Shown: positions 19,569-29,306 of the stretch, piece by piece
Position numbering within the stretch: the first letter of the stretch is position 1
Layout of the letters: each line of letters opens with the position of its first letter
NCBI RefSeq assembly: GCF_002072955.1
Contig: NZ_LPUF01000003.1
Location: 124,001 to 188,000 of the forward strand
Direction of reading: 5' to 3'
DNA length: 64,000 bases
From: Methyloprofundus sedimenti
GTDB lineage: Bacteria; Pseudomonadota; Gammaproteobacteria; Methylococcales; Methylomonadaceae
Program-made: the position numbers and the translations under genes
Notes under the pieces: model-generated
Databases searched by the model: none
The model's input: only the letters and a program-made list of their open reading frames with translations
Told to the model about the DNA's origin: nothing

Positions 19569-21476
19569 ATGAAGAAATATTTATTAAGTCTCGTACTATT
19601 GGGATCAATTTTTAGTATAACCCTTTATTACTATTCTAATTTCAATAAAAGTCCTGATCAACTGGGTGATTTAGCATATTCCGATTTTGTTAAAAAAATA
19701 CACAATGGACAGATTGAAAAGGTAGAAATCACCGGAAAATATATTAATTTTCGAACCTCTTCCGGCGAAGAATTTGTCACCTATAATCCAGATGATCCCC
19801 AGTTAATTACTAATCTATTGGCAGCAGGAGTACAAATCAGAACTCCTCTCCCGGAACAGCAATCCATGCTAATGCAAATTTTTATTTCCTGGTTTCCGAC
19901 CTTTCTTCTTATTGCCTTTTTGTTATTTTTTATGCTGAAAATGCAAAAAAATAATGGCGGTGGAAATAATACCTTTCAAAAAAGTAAAGCTAAAATTTTT
20001 GCAGAAGATCAAGTCAAAATAACTTTTGCAGATGTGGCCGGATGTGAAGAGGCAAAAGCAGACGTTGAAGAACTCGTCGCCTTTCTAAAGGCCCCGCAAA
20101 AATTTCAAAAACTAGGTGGTAAAATACCACGTGGAGTTTTGATGGTGGGACCTCCTGGCACGGGTAAAACGCTGATTGCCCGAGCTATAGCTGGTGAAGC
20201 TAAGGTTAAATTCTTTTCTATTTCCGGCTCAGATTTTGTCGAGATGTTCGTCGGTATTGGTGCAGCAAGAGTAAGAGATTTATTCAAGCAAGCCAGAACT
20301 GACTCACCGTGTATTATTTTTATCGATGAAATTGATGCCGTCGGTAAAAAGAGAAGCAATTCCGCTGCCGGCAATAGTAACGAAGAACGCGAACAAACTT
20401 TAAATCAGTTACTGGTTGAAATGGATGGCTTTGCAGCCACTGAAGGCATTATTGTTATTGCTGCCACTAATCGCGTAGATGTGCTGGATGACGCGCTTTT
20501 AAGACCCGGACGTTTTGACCGACAAGTGAATGTTGGACTGCCTGATGTTCGCGGTAGAGAACAAATATTAAACGTGCACTTGCAATCGGTCCCCACGGCA
20601 GATGACGTCGAGGTCAGTTTTATTGCACGGGGTACACCCGGGTTTTCGGGTGCGCAACTGGCAAATTTGGTCAATGAAGCGGCTTTACTAGCTGCCCGCT
20701 GCGACAGAGTGGCCGTGACAATGATGCATTTAGAAAAAGCCAAAGACAAGATCTTAATGGGTGCCGAGAAACGCACGATGATCATGAGTGAAGATGACAA
20801 GCGTTTAACGGCTTATCATGAGGCCGGACATTGTATCGTTGGACGACTCATGCCTGATCATGATCCAGTCTATAAAGTAAGTATTATGCCCAGAGGTCAA
20901 GCATTGGGCATCACCATGTTTCTGCCAGAAAATGATCAGTACAGTGCCAGCAAACGCAAATTGGAAGGTCAAATCTCCAGTTTATTTGGTGGTCGACTCG
21001 CTGAAAAACTTATTTTCGGTGATGACCGAGTCACCACAGGCGCTTCCAATGATATTGAGCGTGCAACTGAACTAGCAAGAAATATGGTCACACGCTGGGG
21101 CTTATCAGATAAGCTTGGGCCCTTAGCCTATGGTGAAGAATCCGGACAAGCTATCTTTGGTCAATTAGGCGCTCAAGGCAGCTCCGTTTCCAGCAATGTT
21201 GCGCAGATGATTGATGAAGAGATCCGCGCAGTGATTGATCGTAACTATCAACGTGCCGACAAGATTTTACAGGAAAATATCACTATTCTGCATAATATGG
21301 CAGATGCTTTGATGACCTGGGAAACCATTGACAGTAAGCAAATTGATGACTTGATGGAAGGTAAAGTAGCGCGTCCCTCGTTAACATATGGCAAAGCTAA
21401 AATACAAAAGCCACCTAAAGTGGACATTGATACTACGAATAAAATCCCTGTCTATACCTTGCAGAATTTAACCTAG
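19569..21476 (+). CDS. ftsH: ATP-dependent zinc metalloprotease FtsH
   Basis: Membrane-anchored AAA+ protease that degrades misfolded and regulatory membrane and cytosolic proteins. Two N-terminal membrane helices (about residues 5-24 and 103-123) flank a small periplasmic domain. Walker [19 protein letters not shown] lies near residue 194, Walker [12 protein letters not shown] follows, the second region of homology has [20 protein letters not shown], and the zinc site HEAGH is near residue 419. At 635 residues it is full length. The C-terminal tail is lysine/proline rich. It is monocistronic and not next to rlmE or folP, so it may be a second FtsH paralogue. Confidence 0.95.
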   Translation: MKKYLLSLVLLGSIFSITLYYYSNFNKSPDQLGDLAYSDFVKKIHNGQIEKVEITGKYINFRTSSGEEFVTYNPDDPQLITNLLAAGVQIRTPLPEQQSMLMQIFISWFPTFLLIAFLLFFMLKMQKNNGGGNNTFQKSKAKIFAEDQVKITFADVAGCEEAKADVEELVAFLKAPQKFQKLGGKIPRGVLMVGPPGTGKTLIARAIAGEAKVKFFSISGSDFVEMFVGIGAARVRDLFKQARTDSPCIIFIDEIDAVGKKRSNSAAGNSNEEREQTLNQLLVEMDGFAATEGIIVIAATNRVDVLDDALLRPGRFDRQVNVGLPDVRGREQILNVHLQSVPTADDVEVSFIARGTPGFSGAQLANLVNEAALLAARCDRVAVTMMHLEKAKDKILMGAEKRTMIMSEDDKRLTAYHEAGHCIVGRLMPDHDPVYKVSIMPRGQALGITMFLPENDQYSASKRKLEGQISSLFGGRLAEKLIFGDDRVTTGASNDIERATELARNMVTRWGLSDKLGPLAYGEESGQAIFGQLGAQGSSVSSNVAQMIDEEIRAVIDRNYQRADKILQENITILHNMADALMTWETIDSKQIDDLMEGKVARPSLTYGKAKIQKPPKVDIDTTNKIPVYTLQNLT

Positions 21477-21507
21477 TTTCCTCCGTGTGTGCAAGGATGC
21501 AATTCTA

Positions 21508-21540
21508 GCCCGGTTATTTACTTGCCGGGCATTTTTTTAT
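21508..21540 (+). terminator. Rho-independent terminator after ftsH
   Basis: The inverted repeat GCCCGG / CCGGGC encloses an 11-base loop and is followed by A and seven T. It starts about 30 bases downstream of the ftsH stop. Confidence 0.85.
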
Positions 21541-21618
21541 TCTAAAAATAGAACACCAAGTTAAAGGCCTAACATGGCTTTTACAAGAAGTGCTGGTTAG
21601 CTCTTTTTCTTAGCGCAC

Positions 21619-21924
21619 CTAGACAATCAAAACGACGGACGCTTCTTCAGCACTAAAGTTCAAGGTATTTTCGTCATCTTCTTCAGTGATGATTGCTTGC
21701 TTTAGTTGACCATTGTCATGATAGCTGTAGCGATGTTCTACTTCAGTTTCACCATAAACAATTTTACGGCAGATGGATAAACGATCGTCGGCATCAAAAT
21801 GTCCTTCGAAATAGGTATTACGGTTACCCATACTTTCTTGTGAAATTTCGCCAACTAACTTTAAAGGTAATTTGATTCCGCTATAACTGGTATAAAAGCA
21901 AACCTTATCTGTCTCAGAATTCAT
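21619..21924 (-). CDS. Small conserved protein at the end of the nif operon
   Basis: A 101-residue acidic protein, from an ATG at 21924 with a good ribosome-binding site (GGAAGAG). Visible features are YTSYSGIKLPLKLVGEI, NTYFEGHFDADDRLS and HRYSYHDNGQLKQA, a beta-rich pattern that I associate tentatively with the DUF6156 family; this assignment is from memory. The frame extends upstream to 22014 but that part overlaps nifQ. As the last gene of the nifB operon, it is likely a nitrogen-fixation accessory protein of unknown role. Confidence 0.7.
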   Translation of the reverse strand: MNSETDKVCFYTSYSGIKLPLKLVGEISQESMGNRNTYFEGHFDADDRLSICRKIVYGETEVEHRYSYHDNGQLKQAIITEEDDENTLNFSAEEASVVLIV

Positions 21925-21928
21925 GTTG

Positions 21929-22507
21929 TCACTCTTCCGACCCAAAACAACCCGAATAATCGACACAAACTTCACAGGAAGGTGCACGACATAAATATAA
22001 GCCTTCTGCTTCACATAGTTGTTTATACAGAAATTTTTTCCACTTCATGTCTTTGTTATTGCGCTCTGCCAGGTGCGGGAAATTATGCGCCAAAAAGGCT
22101 GACAAGTCTTTACGTTGCCAGAACCCGATATCCTGCCAAAGGTGATCACTGCCTAAACAGGCTGAAACCACTAAATCTATAATCCAGCCATTTTCTATAT
22201 CTTTATTTGGACTAAAGAAAAGCAGTAATTGCACCAGATCTTCTTTTTCTAGCATACGGGCATAATCAAGTTTGCTACCGGATGGTGCAGACTCGGGAAT
22301 AATAACATGAGGAAAATATGTTTCCTGCATTAATGCAAATTGTGCCGGCTCCAGTCCCAGGTAATCGGGCAATACACTTTTCCCTGTTAACCAGCTGGCA
22401 AGTATTTTTGCGAGCCATTGTCGATTGGGATTTGCATCCTGATCTGCTAACAGGGAGTCATAGATATGTTCCCGATTACCGTTTAAGAACTGAAGCACGG
22501 CGGTCAT
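21929..22507 (-). CDS. nifQ: Molybdenum-delivery protein NifQ
   Basis: NifQ carries a Mo-Fe-S cluster and donates molybdenum to the NifEN/NifH complex for FeMo-co assembly. The 192 residues have the family's C-terminal cysteine pattern C-x4-C-x2-C-x5-C (CRAPSCEVCVDYSGC) preceded by a helical domain with WKKFLYKQLCEAEG. It begins three bases after the upstream ferredoxin gene, inside the nifB operon. Confidence 0.9.
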   Translation of the reverse strand: MTAVLQFLNGNREHIYDSLLADQDANPNRQWLAKILASWLTGKSVLPDYLGLEPAQFALMQETYFPHVIIPESAPSGSKLDYARMLEKEDLVQLLLFFSPNKDIENGWIIDLVVSACLGSDHLWQDIGFWQRKDLSAFLAHNFPHLAERNNKDMKWKKFLYKQLCEAEGLYLCRAPSCEVCVDYSGCFGSEE

Positions 22508-22510
22508 CGA

Positions 22511-22864
22511 TTAATATTCGACGCGTAAATCTTCGTCGCGCACAATCATTTGGCAGGCAAGTCGCCATGGGCTAGGTAGATCATCAACAATCATTTGCTC
22601 CATTTCATCCTTGGTTAACTTGCCAATTGAGCGCAAAACAGTTTTCTCTTTTTCAGTCAGTGGGCCACCCATTAACGGCTTGTCTTTAGCCTCAATACTG
22701 GTGACTTTGACGACACAGGTACCGCACTCGCCATCTTGACATTCAAAGTTAATAGCAATCTTGTTTTCTCTTGCTATTTTAAGAATACTTTGAGTATGAC
22801 TACCGGCAACGGCATATACTGTTTTATCTCGGTATTCAGGGTTGGTAAAGGTTACTAAAGCCAT
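22511..22864 (-). CDS. 2Fe-2S ferredoxin (117 residues)
   Basis: Plant-type ferredoxin fold with cluster ligands in CQDGECGTCVVKV and the fourth Cys in LACQM. The extra region between them (LTEKEKTVLRSIGKLTKDEM) is longer than in simple ferredoxins and resembles nif-associated 2Fe-2S proteins such as the FeSII (Shethna) group, which protects nitrogenase from oxygen; whether it has that role is inference. It is the sixth gene of the nifB operon. Confidence 0.88.
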   Translation of the reverse strand: MALVTFTNPEYRDKTVYAVAGSHTQSILKIARENKIAINFECQDGECGTCVVKVTSIEAKDKPLMGGPLTEKEKTVLRSIGKLTKDEMEQMIVDDLPSPWRLACQMIVRDEDLRVEY

Positions 22865-22888
22865 TTTTTCTTCCTCTAAGTTAATTGT

Positions 22889-23197
<309 letters not shown>

Positions 23198-23208
23198 TTA
23201 TAAAAAAA

Positions 23209-24492
23209 TCAAGATAAATCGGCAAAATCGATCACTTTTGGTTTACTTAAACCCATTAGCTCTTCTGCCAACTCACGCCCGAATTGTGTACAGTCTGCGA
23301 GCTCCTGTTCCGTAGGAATCAGCTTTACTCGCATACCTGTTATTGGGACTCGTAGTTTGAGTCCTCGTAAACGGTCTTCAACCAGCCTGACGGCTTCACC
23401 GGTCCATCCATAAGATCCGAAAACACCGCCCAGCTTGTTTTTTAAATTGACCACGGCTAATGAAGATAATAAATCCCAGACAGGTTTTACCGAATCACCA
23501 TTAATGGTCGGTGTACCAAGTAACAGCGCATCTGCATCTTCGATCAGGTCAACAAAAGGCGAAACTTCTCCACCCTCCAGGTCATACAAGGACACACGAA
23601 CACCTGCAATACTCATGGCTCCTTCATAGATAGCTTCAGCCATATGTCGGGTATTACCGTAAGAACTGATATAAAAAATCAACATCGATTTTTCATGTAG
23701 CAAGTTTTGAACACCTAAGGATGGCTGTGATAATTCTTGATAGCGATGCACATAGCGCATCGGTTGATCACGTAATATCGGTCCATGCGTGGGCGCAATT
23801 AAATCTGGCTGTAGTGGCTCTATCAAAGCCAAAGCACGAATCACATACTCTTTAAAGGGTCGCATAATATGCGCATAATAATATTCAAAAGAGAATCTGA
23901 AATCGCCTGCCTGATCGTTAAATAAGCGGGTATCGCAAAAATGACAACCAAACACATCACCGGAAAATAGCATTTTCTCTTCCAGTAAATATGTACATTG
24001 TGTATCTGGCCAATGCAGATAAGGGGTATGCAGAAATTCCAGGTTGCGGTCACCTAAAGAGACTTTGTCTCCCGTAAGAACAGCCGTAAAACTGAGTCCA
24101 TCTCGCTTTAGCAATGCCTTCAGCATGGATTGTGCTTTTTGTGATATATACAACTGCGCCTGTGGTGCGCGTAACATTAATTCCGGCAATGCCCCGGTAT
24201 GATCTGGCTCCAAATGGTTCAGTACGATGACTTTAATTTCCGAATAATCAGCAACTGATTCCAGGCGAGCAAAAAAGTCATCGGAAAAATTTTCCTTAAC
24301 CGTGTCTATAATGGCAACACCCTCACTTCCTCGAATTAAATAAGAATTGTAAGTCGTACCATTTGCAGTTTTCAGAATAATATCAAAGCTACGTAGATCA
24401 GGATCGAAAGCCCCAATCCAATGCACACGCTCAGAGAGAGGAACGGCGATAGGCGTATTAGTCTCTGCTGAGATTGTCGCAATATTAGCCAT
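23209..24492 (-). CDS. A-type flavodiiron protein (O2/NO reductase)
   Basis: The N-terminal metallo-beta-lactamase-like domain has the diiron ligands in NHLEPDHTGALPEL, LFSGDVFGCHFCD and PTHGPIL. The C-terminal flavodoxin domain (FYISSYGNTRHMAEAIYEGA, about residue 265 on) binds FMN. The 427 residues fit class A. These enzymes reduce O2 to water or NO to N2O using ferredoxin or rubredoxin. Placement inside a nifB operon, with two ferredoxins immediately downstream, suggests oxygen protection of nitrogenase. Its start overlaps the end of nifO by eight bases. Confidence 0.92.
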   Translation of the reverse strand: MANIATISAETNTPIAVPLSERVHWIGAFDPDLRSFDIILKTANGTTYNSYLIRGSEGVAIIDTVKENFSDDFFARLESVADYSEIKVIVLNHLEPDHTGALPELMLRAPQAQLYISQKAQSMLKALLKRDGLSFTAVLTGDKVSLGDRNLEFLHTPYLHWPDTQCTYLLEEKMLFSGDVFGCHFCDTRLFNDQAGDFRFSFEYYYAHIMRPFKEYVIRALALIEPLQPDLIAPTHGPILRDQPMRYVHRYQELSQPSLGVQNLLHEKSMLIFYISSYGNTRHMAEAIYEGAMSIAGVRVSLYDLEGGEVSPFVDLIEDADALLLGTPTINGDSVKPVWDLLSSLAVVNLKNKLGGVFGSYGWTGEAVRLVEDRLRGLKLRVPITGMRVKLIPTEQELADCTQFGRELAEELMGLSKPKVIDFADLS

Positions 24493-24910
24493 GCTGACAA
24501 TCCTTTAATTCTCTATTTGGGCAAGTTTCAAGGTCGCTTTGCACCTGACTCTCTATTAAGCCTATCCAGCTATCTACCTCTTGCTCATTGAAACCAGCAC
24601 TTTTTTTACTGCCCACTTGCATTAATGGCCTGCGAATTAATAAAGGATCTGCTAACATCAGGCTAATAGCTTGTTCAGCATCAACAGTCTCTGGATTAAA
24701 AAGGCCTTGTTTAATGGCTGGCGCACTACGGTTAAACCATTGAGCCACTGATTTCCCAGTGAAAAATTCACGCAGCAGCTCAGTATTTGATGACCAATCT
24801 TCTGTTAACAAGTTTTTTGCGACAACAATATGCCCTGCTGCACGCAGTAACTTTTTTTGTCGGGCATTATTAATACAGCCCGGCTTTTCATAGAAGATTA
24901 TTTGCGCCAT
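24485..24910 (-). CDS. nifO: ArsC-fold nitrogenase-associated protein NifO
   Basis: A 141-residue thioredoxin-like (ArsC/Spx) protein: IIFYEKPGCINNARQKKLL at the N-terminus and IRRPLMQVG later, as in the NifO family. The single Cys11 replaces the usual CxxC. In Azotobacter NifO lies downstream of nifB-fdxN and influences molybdenum allocation; the same order is seen here (nifB, fdxN, nifO). Translationally coupled to the flavodiiron gene. Confidence 0.85.
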   Translation of the reverse strand: MAQIIFYEKPGCINNARQKKLLRAAGHIVVAKNLLTEDWSSNTELLREFFTGKSVAQWFNRSAPAIKQGLFNPETVDAEQAISLMLADPLLIRRPLMQVGSKKSAGFNEQEVDSWIGLIESQVQSDLETCPNRELKDCQHG

Positions 24911-24922
24911 GTCATTTACACC

Positions 24923-25201
24923 TTAATGCGCTTGTAACTCGGCCATCGCTTCGGCCATTTTTTCTGGCGGAATACCGGTTAAAGAACCGGGAGGATTGAT
25001 TGCCTCGCCCAAGGCATTAAGTATTGCTCCCTCAATGGGGCAAATAGTTGCGCATTGCGGGTCGGCAAAATCTCCCTCACATTCGGTACATTTTTTACTA
25101 TTAATTAAAAAATGCGGTTTCGCTTCATAAATGGCTTCACTAGGGCAGACAGGCTCACAAGCAAAACAATTCACACAGGACTCAATTATGGATAAAGACA
25201 T
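24923..25201 (-). CDS. fdxN: nif-specific 2[4Fe-4S] ferredoxin
   Basis: Small 92-residue ferredoxin with two cluster motifs: CVNCFACEPVCP and CTECEGDFADPQCATICP. The long insertion in the second motif is typical of FdxN. It follows nifB by nine bases and probably supplies electrons for NifB-dependent cofactor synthesis. Confidence 0.93.
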   Translation of the reverse strand: MSLSIIESCVNCFACEPVCPSEAIYEAKPHFLINSKKCTECEGDFADPQCATICPIEGAILNALGEAINPPGSLTGIPPEKMAEAMAELQAH

Positions 25202-25210
25202 AGGTCACTC

Positions 25211-26698
25211 CTAAGCATTAGCGCGTTTTTGTTGTGTAGTTTCATCGAGTTTTCCAGCTTCAGCCATTTCCAGATAAACAGCCATGACGGCTGCTTCAAT
25301 ATCTTCCATCGCATGCTCACCGTTAGGCTGTATACCAGCTGCTTCTAACTGTTCCCACGGCTCAAAACCAATTTTTGAACACAACACAACCTCACACCCT
25401 TCCAGAGTACGAATATTCTTTTCTAGCGCTGTTTCAGCTTCACCACAGGAATCATCACCACTACAATACAATTCAGTTTTACGATGACTTATAAAACGTG
25501 CGCCTTCAGACGAAGCTTCATAAATCAAAAACTCTTTGGCATGACCAAAATGCATATTAATAACACCTTGACCACTGGTTGCAACTGCCATCAATACAGG
25601 ACGTGTATTCAGTTTTGGTAAGGCTATTGTATGTTCTTCCTTGGAAGCACGTTTTTCATTCATTTCCGCTTCAATCGCTTGATGAATGACTTTACGTTTA
25701 ACCATCGCCGCTTGATAATCGATGTCCATATCTTCAATTTTATCCATGGTAAATTCATCACCACGATCCTCGCCTAACATACCTACTGCATCGGCACGAC
25801 ATTGACGGCAATGACGCATCATATTCATATCACCCGAACAAGAATCTTGTAGGGCTTGTAGTTCATCAGCCGTCGGGCCACGCTGTCCCATAACACCATA
25901 AAAAGTACCGTGCTCAGCTTCTGCAATCAAAGGCATTACATTGTGCAGGAAAGCGCCTTTTTCTTTAACTATACGGCTGACTTCAGCAAGATGTTGATCG
26001 TTAACGCCAGGAATCATAACTGAGTTAACTTTAACCAAAATACCTTTAGCAACCAGCATTTCCAGACCTTTTTGCTGTTGCTTAATCAATATTTTTGCTG
26101 CTTTTTTACCTTTTATTCGACGATTATTCCAATAGATCCAGGGATAAATTTTTGCGCCTACTTCAGGATCTACACAATTAATAGTAATCGTCACGTGATC
26201 AATATTATGTTTAGCAAGCTCTTCAACCGCATCAGGTAATGCCAGGCCATTGGTAGAAACACAAAGCTTAATATCCGGCGCATCTCGGCTAAGCGTTTGA
26301 AACGTTTCAAAGGTTCTTTCCAGGTTTGCTAACGGATCACCAGGACCGGCAATGCCTAAAACAGTCATTTGCGGAATATTGGCAGCAACCGCCATGGTTT
26401 TCTTAACCGCTTGCTGTGGTGATAGCAGCTCCGAAACTACGCCAGGACGAGATTCATTAGCACAGTCATATTTGCGATTACAATAATGACACTGAATATT
26501 ACAAGCAGGAGCAACAGCCACGTGCATACGCGCAAAATAATGATGCGCATCTTCTGAATAACAAGGATGGTTTTGAACTTTTTCTCGTATTTCATCAGAC
26601 AAATGATCTAATTGATCATCGGTTGAACCACATGATCCGGCTGAGCAGCCGCTTTCACCTTTGCTTTCTGGTTGGTCGTTAAGTACTGGCAGTTCCAT
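25211..26698 (-). CDS. nifB: Nitrogenase cofactor biosynthesis radical SAM protein NifB
   Basis: Makes NifB-co, the Fe-S-C core of FeMo-co. The radical SAM ligands are Cys66, Cys70 and Cys73 in ACNIQCHYCNRKYDC. Further cysteine motifs (CVSTNGLALP; MRHCRQCRADAVG) match accessory cluster sites. The C-terminus (about residue 370 on) is a NifX/NafY-like domain with HFGHAKEFLIYE. Its 495 residues match bacterial NifB with the fused domain. First gene of an eight-gene operon running to 21619, behind a sigma-54 promoter and NifA sites. Confidence 0.96.
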   Translation of the reverse strand: MELPVLNDQPESKGESGCSAGSCGSTDDQLDHLSDEIREKVQNHPCYSEDAHHYFARMHVAVAPACNIQCHYCNRKYDCANESRPGVVSELLSPQQAVKKTMAVAANIPQMTVLGIAGPGDPLANLERTFETFQTLSRDAPDIKLCVSTNGLALPDAVEELAKHNIDHVTITINCVDPEVGAKIYPWIYWNNRRIKGKKAAKILIKQQQKGLEMLVAKGILVKVNSVMIPGVNDQHLAEVSRIVKEKGAFLHNVMPLIAEAEHGTFYGVMGQRGPTADELQALQDSCSGDMNMMRHCRQCRADAVGMLGEDRGDEFTMDKIEDMDIDYQAAMVKRKVIHQAIEAEMNEKRASKEEHTIALPKLNTRPVLMAVATSGQGVINMHFGHAKEFLIYEASSEGARFISHRKTELYCSGDDSCGEAETALEKNIRTLEGCEVVLCSKIGFEPWEQLEAAGIQPNGEHAMEDIEAAVMAVYLEMAEAGKLDETTQQKRANA

Positions 26699-26737
26699 AA
26701 ATCACACCTCAAAATAGTTTAGATATATTGAGGATTT

Positions 26738-26754
26738 AGCACGGGCTATGCCAA
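26738..26754 (-). promoter_or_regulatory. Sigma-54 promoter of the nifB operon
   Basis: On the minus strand TTGGCATAGCCCGTGCT has the invariant GG and GC ten bases apart (consensus TTGGCACnnnnTTTGCT). The -12 GC lies about 40 bases upstream of the nifB start. Confidence 0.8.
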
Positions 26755-26826
26755 TTTGATTATTTATTGATATAACCTTGTTTTATAAGGATAAAATACC
26801 CATAAATGAAGTTTCACTTTATCTTT

Positions 26827-26842
26827 TGTCATAAACCTAACA
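26827..26842. promoter_or_regulatory. NifA-type upstream activator site, second copy
   Basis: TGT-N10-ACA (TGTCATAAACCTAACA), about 80 bases upstream of the nifB -24 element. Less symmetrical than the neighbouring site. Confidence 0.6.
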
Positions 26843-26859
26843 ATCAATTTGTGGGGCTT

Positions 26860-26875
26860 TGTGTCGATCGACACA
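26860..26875. promoter_or_regulatory. NifA-type upstream activator site, perfect palindrome
   Basis: TGTGTCGATCGACACA satisfies TGT-N10-ACA and is completely symmetrical, extending to TTGTG...CACAA. It lies about 115 bases upstream of the nifB -24 element, a usual distance for NifA. Confidence 0.82.
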
Positions 26876-27010
26876 ATATAAACTTCCCTTTGTTTGATAC
26901 TTACGCCTAACTTTGCTTGTTTCATTCAATATAATAATAGTTTGCACCCATAACGTACTGCTTATACACTATTAGGCTTGGCCCCTTAATTTGATTTTAT
27001 ATTTCATTCT

Positions 27011-29173
27011 ATGGATAAAAATGAATTCCAACGGATCATCAAAGCACAAGATGACTTGATTCGAGATCTTGGTGTAGATGTTTGGATCGGTATGGAGTCG
27101 ACCTTTACTCGACGCTTTATGGAGAAACCTGAATGGTTATCAGAGGCCTTGGGCCCGGAAAAATTAAAGTATGCTTATGCACTCCTTAATGCAGTGCATA
27201 AACGTCAGCCGGGAGGAGTCGTATTGCATACGCTTGGTAGACAATATGCCAGTGAGGACTTGCCTCGTTGGAGTATAGGTTATTTTCAAGCCAGAAATAG
27301 GCAATTTACCTGGGCAGGTCCACCTGACCCTAGCCTGATTGCAGATTCAAAAAAAAATGCCACTGCCAATCCCGAGGCTGTTGAAATCTTTTGGCAGTTA
27401 CTGTTAAATGAGCTGCACCAGTCTCCCTGGCAATCAACTTGTTTTCAAGTGAACGATGATTTGGCCCATCGAATATTATTCCGCATTGATGGAAATCGGG
27501 TGGATTCTGACATCCAACAAAAGCCAAACCTGGCTTGTGCTTCTATTCATACTTACAAAATTCCCTTAGATGGTTTAATAGATGAACTAGCAAGCAACGG
27601 CGACTTGTTATTAAGTATAGGACTGCATTCTACCAACGGCGCTCACCATAACGGTACCTCTGTGGTGATTGAGCTTCCTGAAATGCCAGATATAAAATCA
27701 TTTGTGCAGCTATTGGGCTACATTGCTCAAGCTGCTAAAAATGCTTCTCTTAAATCCCTCGTGATTCAAGGATTTCCACCACCGGTAGATGACACTGTGG
27801 CATGGGTCACCATTACCCCCGATCCGGCAGTCATAGAAATCAATCAGGCGCCCGCAGATAATTCTGCGACCTTTTATAAGTATTGTGATTTGTTTTATGC
27901 TTGCGCAGAAGAGGAAGGCCTCACCCCTTATCGGCTGCATTATAATGGTGTGATTTCAGATTCTGGCGGTGGCGGGCAATTTACTCTCGGTGGACCTAGT
28001 CCGCTAAGCAGTCCATTTTTCCGTTACCCACAATTATTGCCGAAACTGATTGCTTATCTCAATGATCATCCGGCCCTTTCCTACTGGTTTGCTCCTCCTT
28101 CAATTGGTAGTTCGAGTCAATCGCCACGCGCTGATGAGGGATTAGCCGATTCATTTAACGAATTGTCACTCGCCGTCGCACACTTAAATACCCAGAAAAA
28201 TCTCTCACCGGAACTTATCTGGCGCAGTTTGAGCCCTTTTTTAGTCGATCCTTCCGGTAACTCACACCGCAGCGAATTGAATATCGAAAAACTCTGGAAT
28301 CCTTATTTGCCTGGACGAGGATGTTTGGGTTTAGTCGAGTTTCGTGCCTTTAGCATGTCGCGTAGTCCTGAGTCTGCAACAGCTATCGCTGTGCTATTAC
28401 GCAGTCTGGTCGCGATGTTAAGTCAACAAAATGAAGCCTCTGAACTAGTTCATCATAGTTCATTGCTACATGATAAATATGCCTTGCCTTTTTATCTGCA
28501 ACAAGATTTTCAGACTGTATTCAGCGATTTAGAGAAATCTGGTTTACCTTTACATGATTCGATTAAGTCTTTACTCATAGAAGAACCTGTACGTCATATA
28601 GGTCAAACCGTGTTTAACGACTGCAAAATCGAATTACACCAGGCGTTGGAATTTTGGCCATTAGTCGGAGATGTCGCCTCTCAAGAGAATGGAGGCTCGC
28701 GTTTGATTGATGCCAGCACAACTCGCTTACAAATAACTTTGAGCCTGACGCCAGACAACCCTTTACAACTGAACGACTGGCATCTGTCGCTTGATGGTTA
28801 TGCGATCCCTTTACGCCAGGAACAAACACAGGAAAGTCAGGTAAAAATCATCGGCTTACGCTATCGAAATTTTCAACCCGATATTGGTTTACATCCAGGT
28901 ATTATTGCAAGAAGTGGCATTGTTTGTGTGCTTTCCCACCCGGATTTGCATCAAGCGCTGGAAATCACTTATCACGAATGGCACCCTGAAGGACTTGCTT
29001 ACTCAGGCTTGCCAGAAAATATAGACGATGCAAAGCAACGCTGTCAGGAGCGTTTCACCACAAAGATTATCAGCTTTAAAAGCGAACAAAAAGCAAAAAC
29101 CTTGCCCGTTTATGCAGCAACTGATTATTGTCTGGATCTGCGTCGTTTGCCTGTTCAGCCTGATACTGTATAA
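27011..29173 (+). CDS. DUF2126-domain (amidoligase-like) protein
   Basis: The whole 720-residue protein resembles the C-terminal DUF2126 region of large transglutaminase-DUF2126 proteins: GVDVWIGMESTFTRR at residue 22, LHTLGRQYASEDLPRWSIGY, TITPDPAVIEINQAP near residue 275, GGGGQFTLGGPSPLSSPFFR and HPALSYWFAPPSIGSSSQSP. The N-terminal transglutaminase part is missing, so it is a stand-alone version. The family has been proposed to be a glutamine-synthetase/ATP-grasp-related amide-bond-forming enzyme; no reaction is established. It is divergent from nifB and convergent with the DUF1704 gene; I see no sigma-54 promoter in front of it. Confidence 0.8.
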   Translation: MDKNEFQRIIKAQDDLIRDLGVDVWIGMESTFTRRFMEKPEWLSEALGPEKLKYAYALLNAVHKRQPGGVVLHTLGRQYASEDLPRWSIGYFQARNRQFTWAGPPDPSLIADSKKNATANPEAVEIFWQLLLNELHQSPWQSTCFQVNDDLAHRILFRIDGNRVDSDIQQKPNLACASIHTYKIPLDGLIDELASNGDLLLSIGLHSTNGAHHNGTSVVIELPEMPDIKSFVQLLGYIAQAAKNASLKSLVIQGFPPPVDDTVAWVTITPDPAVIEINQAPADNSATFYKYCDLFYACAEEEGLTPYRLHYNGVISDSGGGGQFTLGGPSPLSSPFFRYPQLLPKLIAYLNDHPALSYWFAPPSIGSSSQSPRADEGLADSFNELSLAVAHLNTQKNLSPELIWRSLSPFLVDPSGNSHRSELNIEKLWNPYLPGRGCLGLVEFRAFSMSRSPESATAIAVLLRSLVAMLSQQNEASELVHHSSLLHDKYALPFYLQQDFQTVFSDLEKSGLPLHDSIKSLLIEEPVRHIGQTVFNDCKIELHQALEFWPLVGDVASQENGGSRLIDASTTRLQITLSLTPDNPLQLNDWHLSLDGYAIPLRQEQTQESQVKIIGLRYRNFQPDIGLHPGIIARSGIVCVLSHPDLHQALEITYHEWHPEGLAYSGLPENIDDAKQRCQERFTTKIISFKSEQKAKTLPVYAATDYCLDLRRLPVQPDTV

Positions 29174-29306
29174 ATGAAACTTTAGCTGACCATACAAGGA
29201 ACGCCCTGAATAATGGGTATACAAAATATACTTTTTCAACTTTTTATGTAGATTCTACACCTTATGGCATCGCTTAAATTAACTGAGTTTTTTAATATTT
29301 ACGATG

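Noticed and set aside
20405-20800. 131-codon minus-strand ORF
   Set aside because: Antisense shadow of ftsH.
27011-27011. NifA control of the DUF2126 gene through the shared upstream region
   Set aside because: No GG-N10-GC promoter facing this gene was found.
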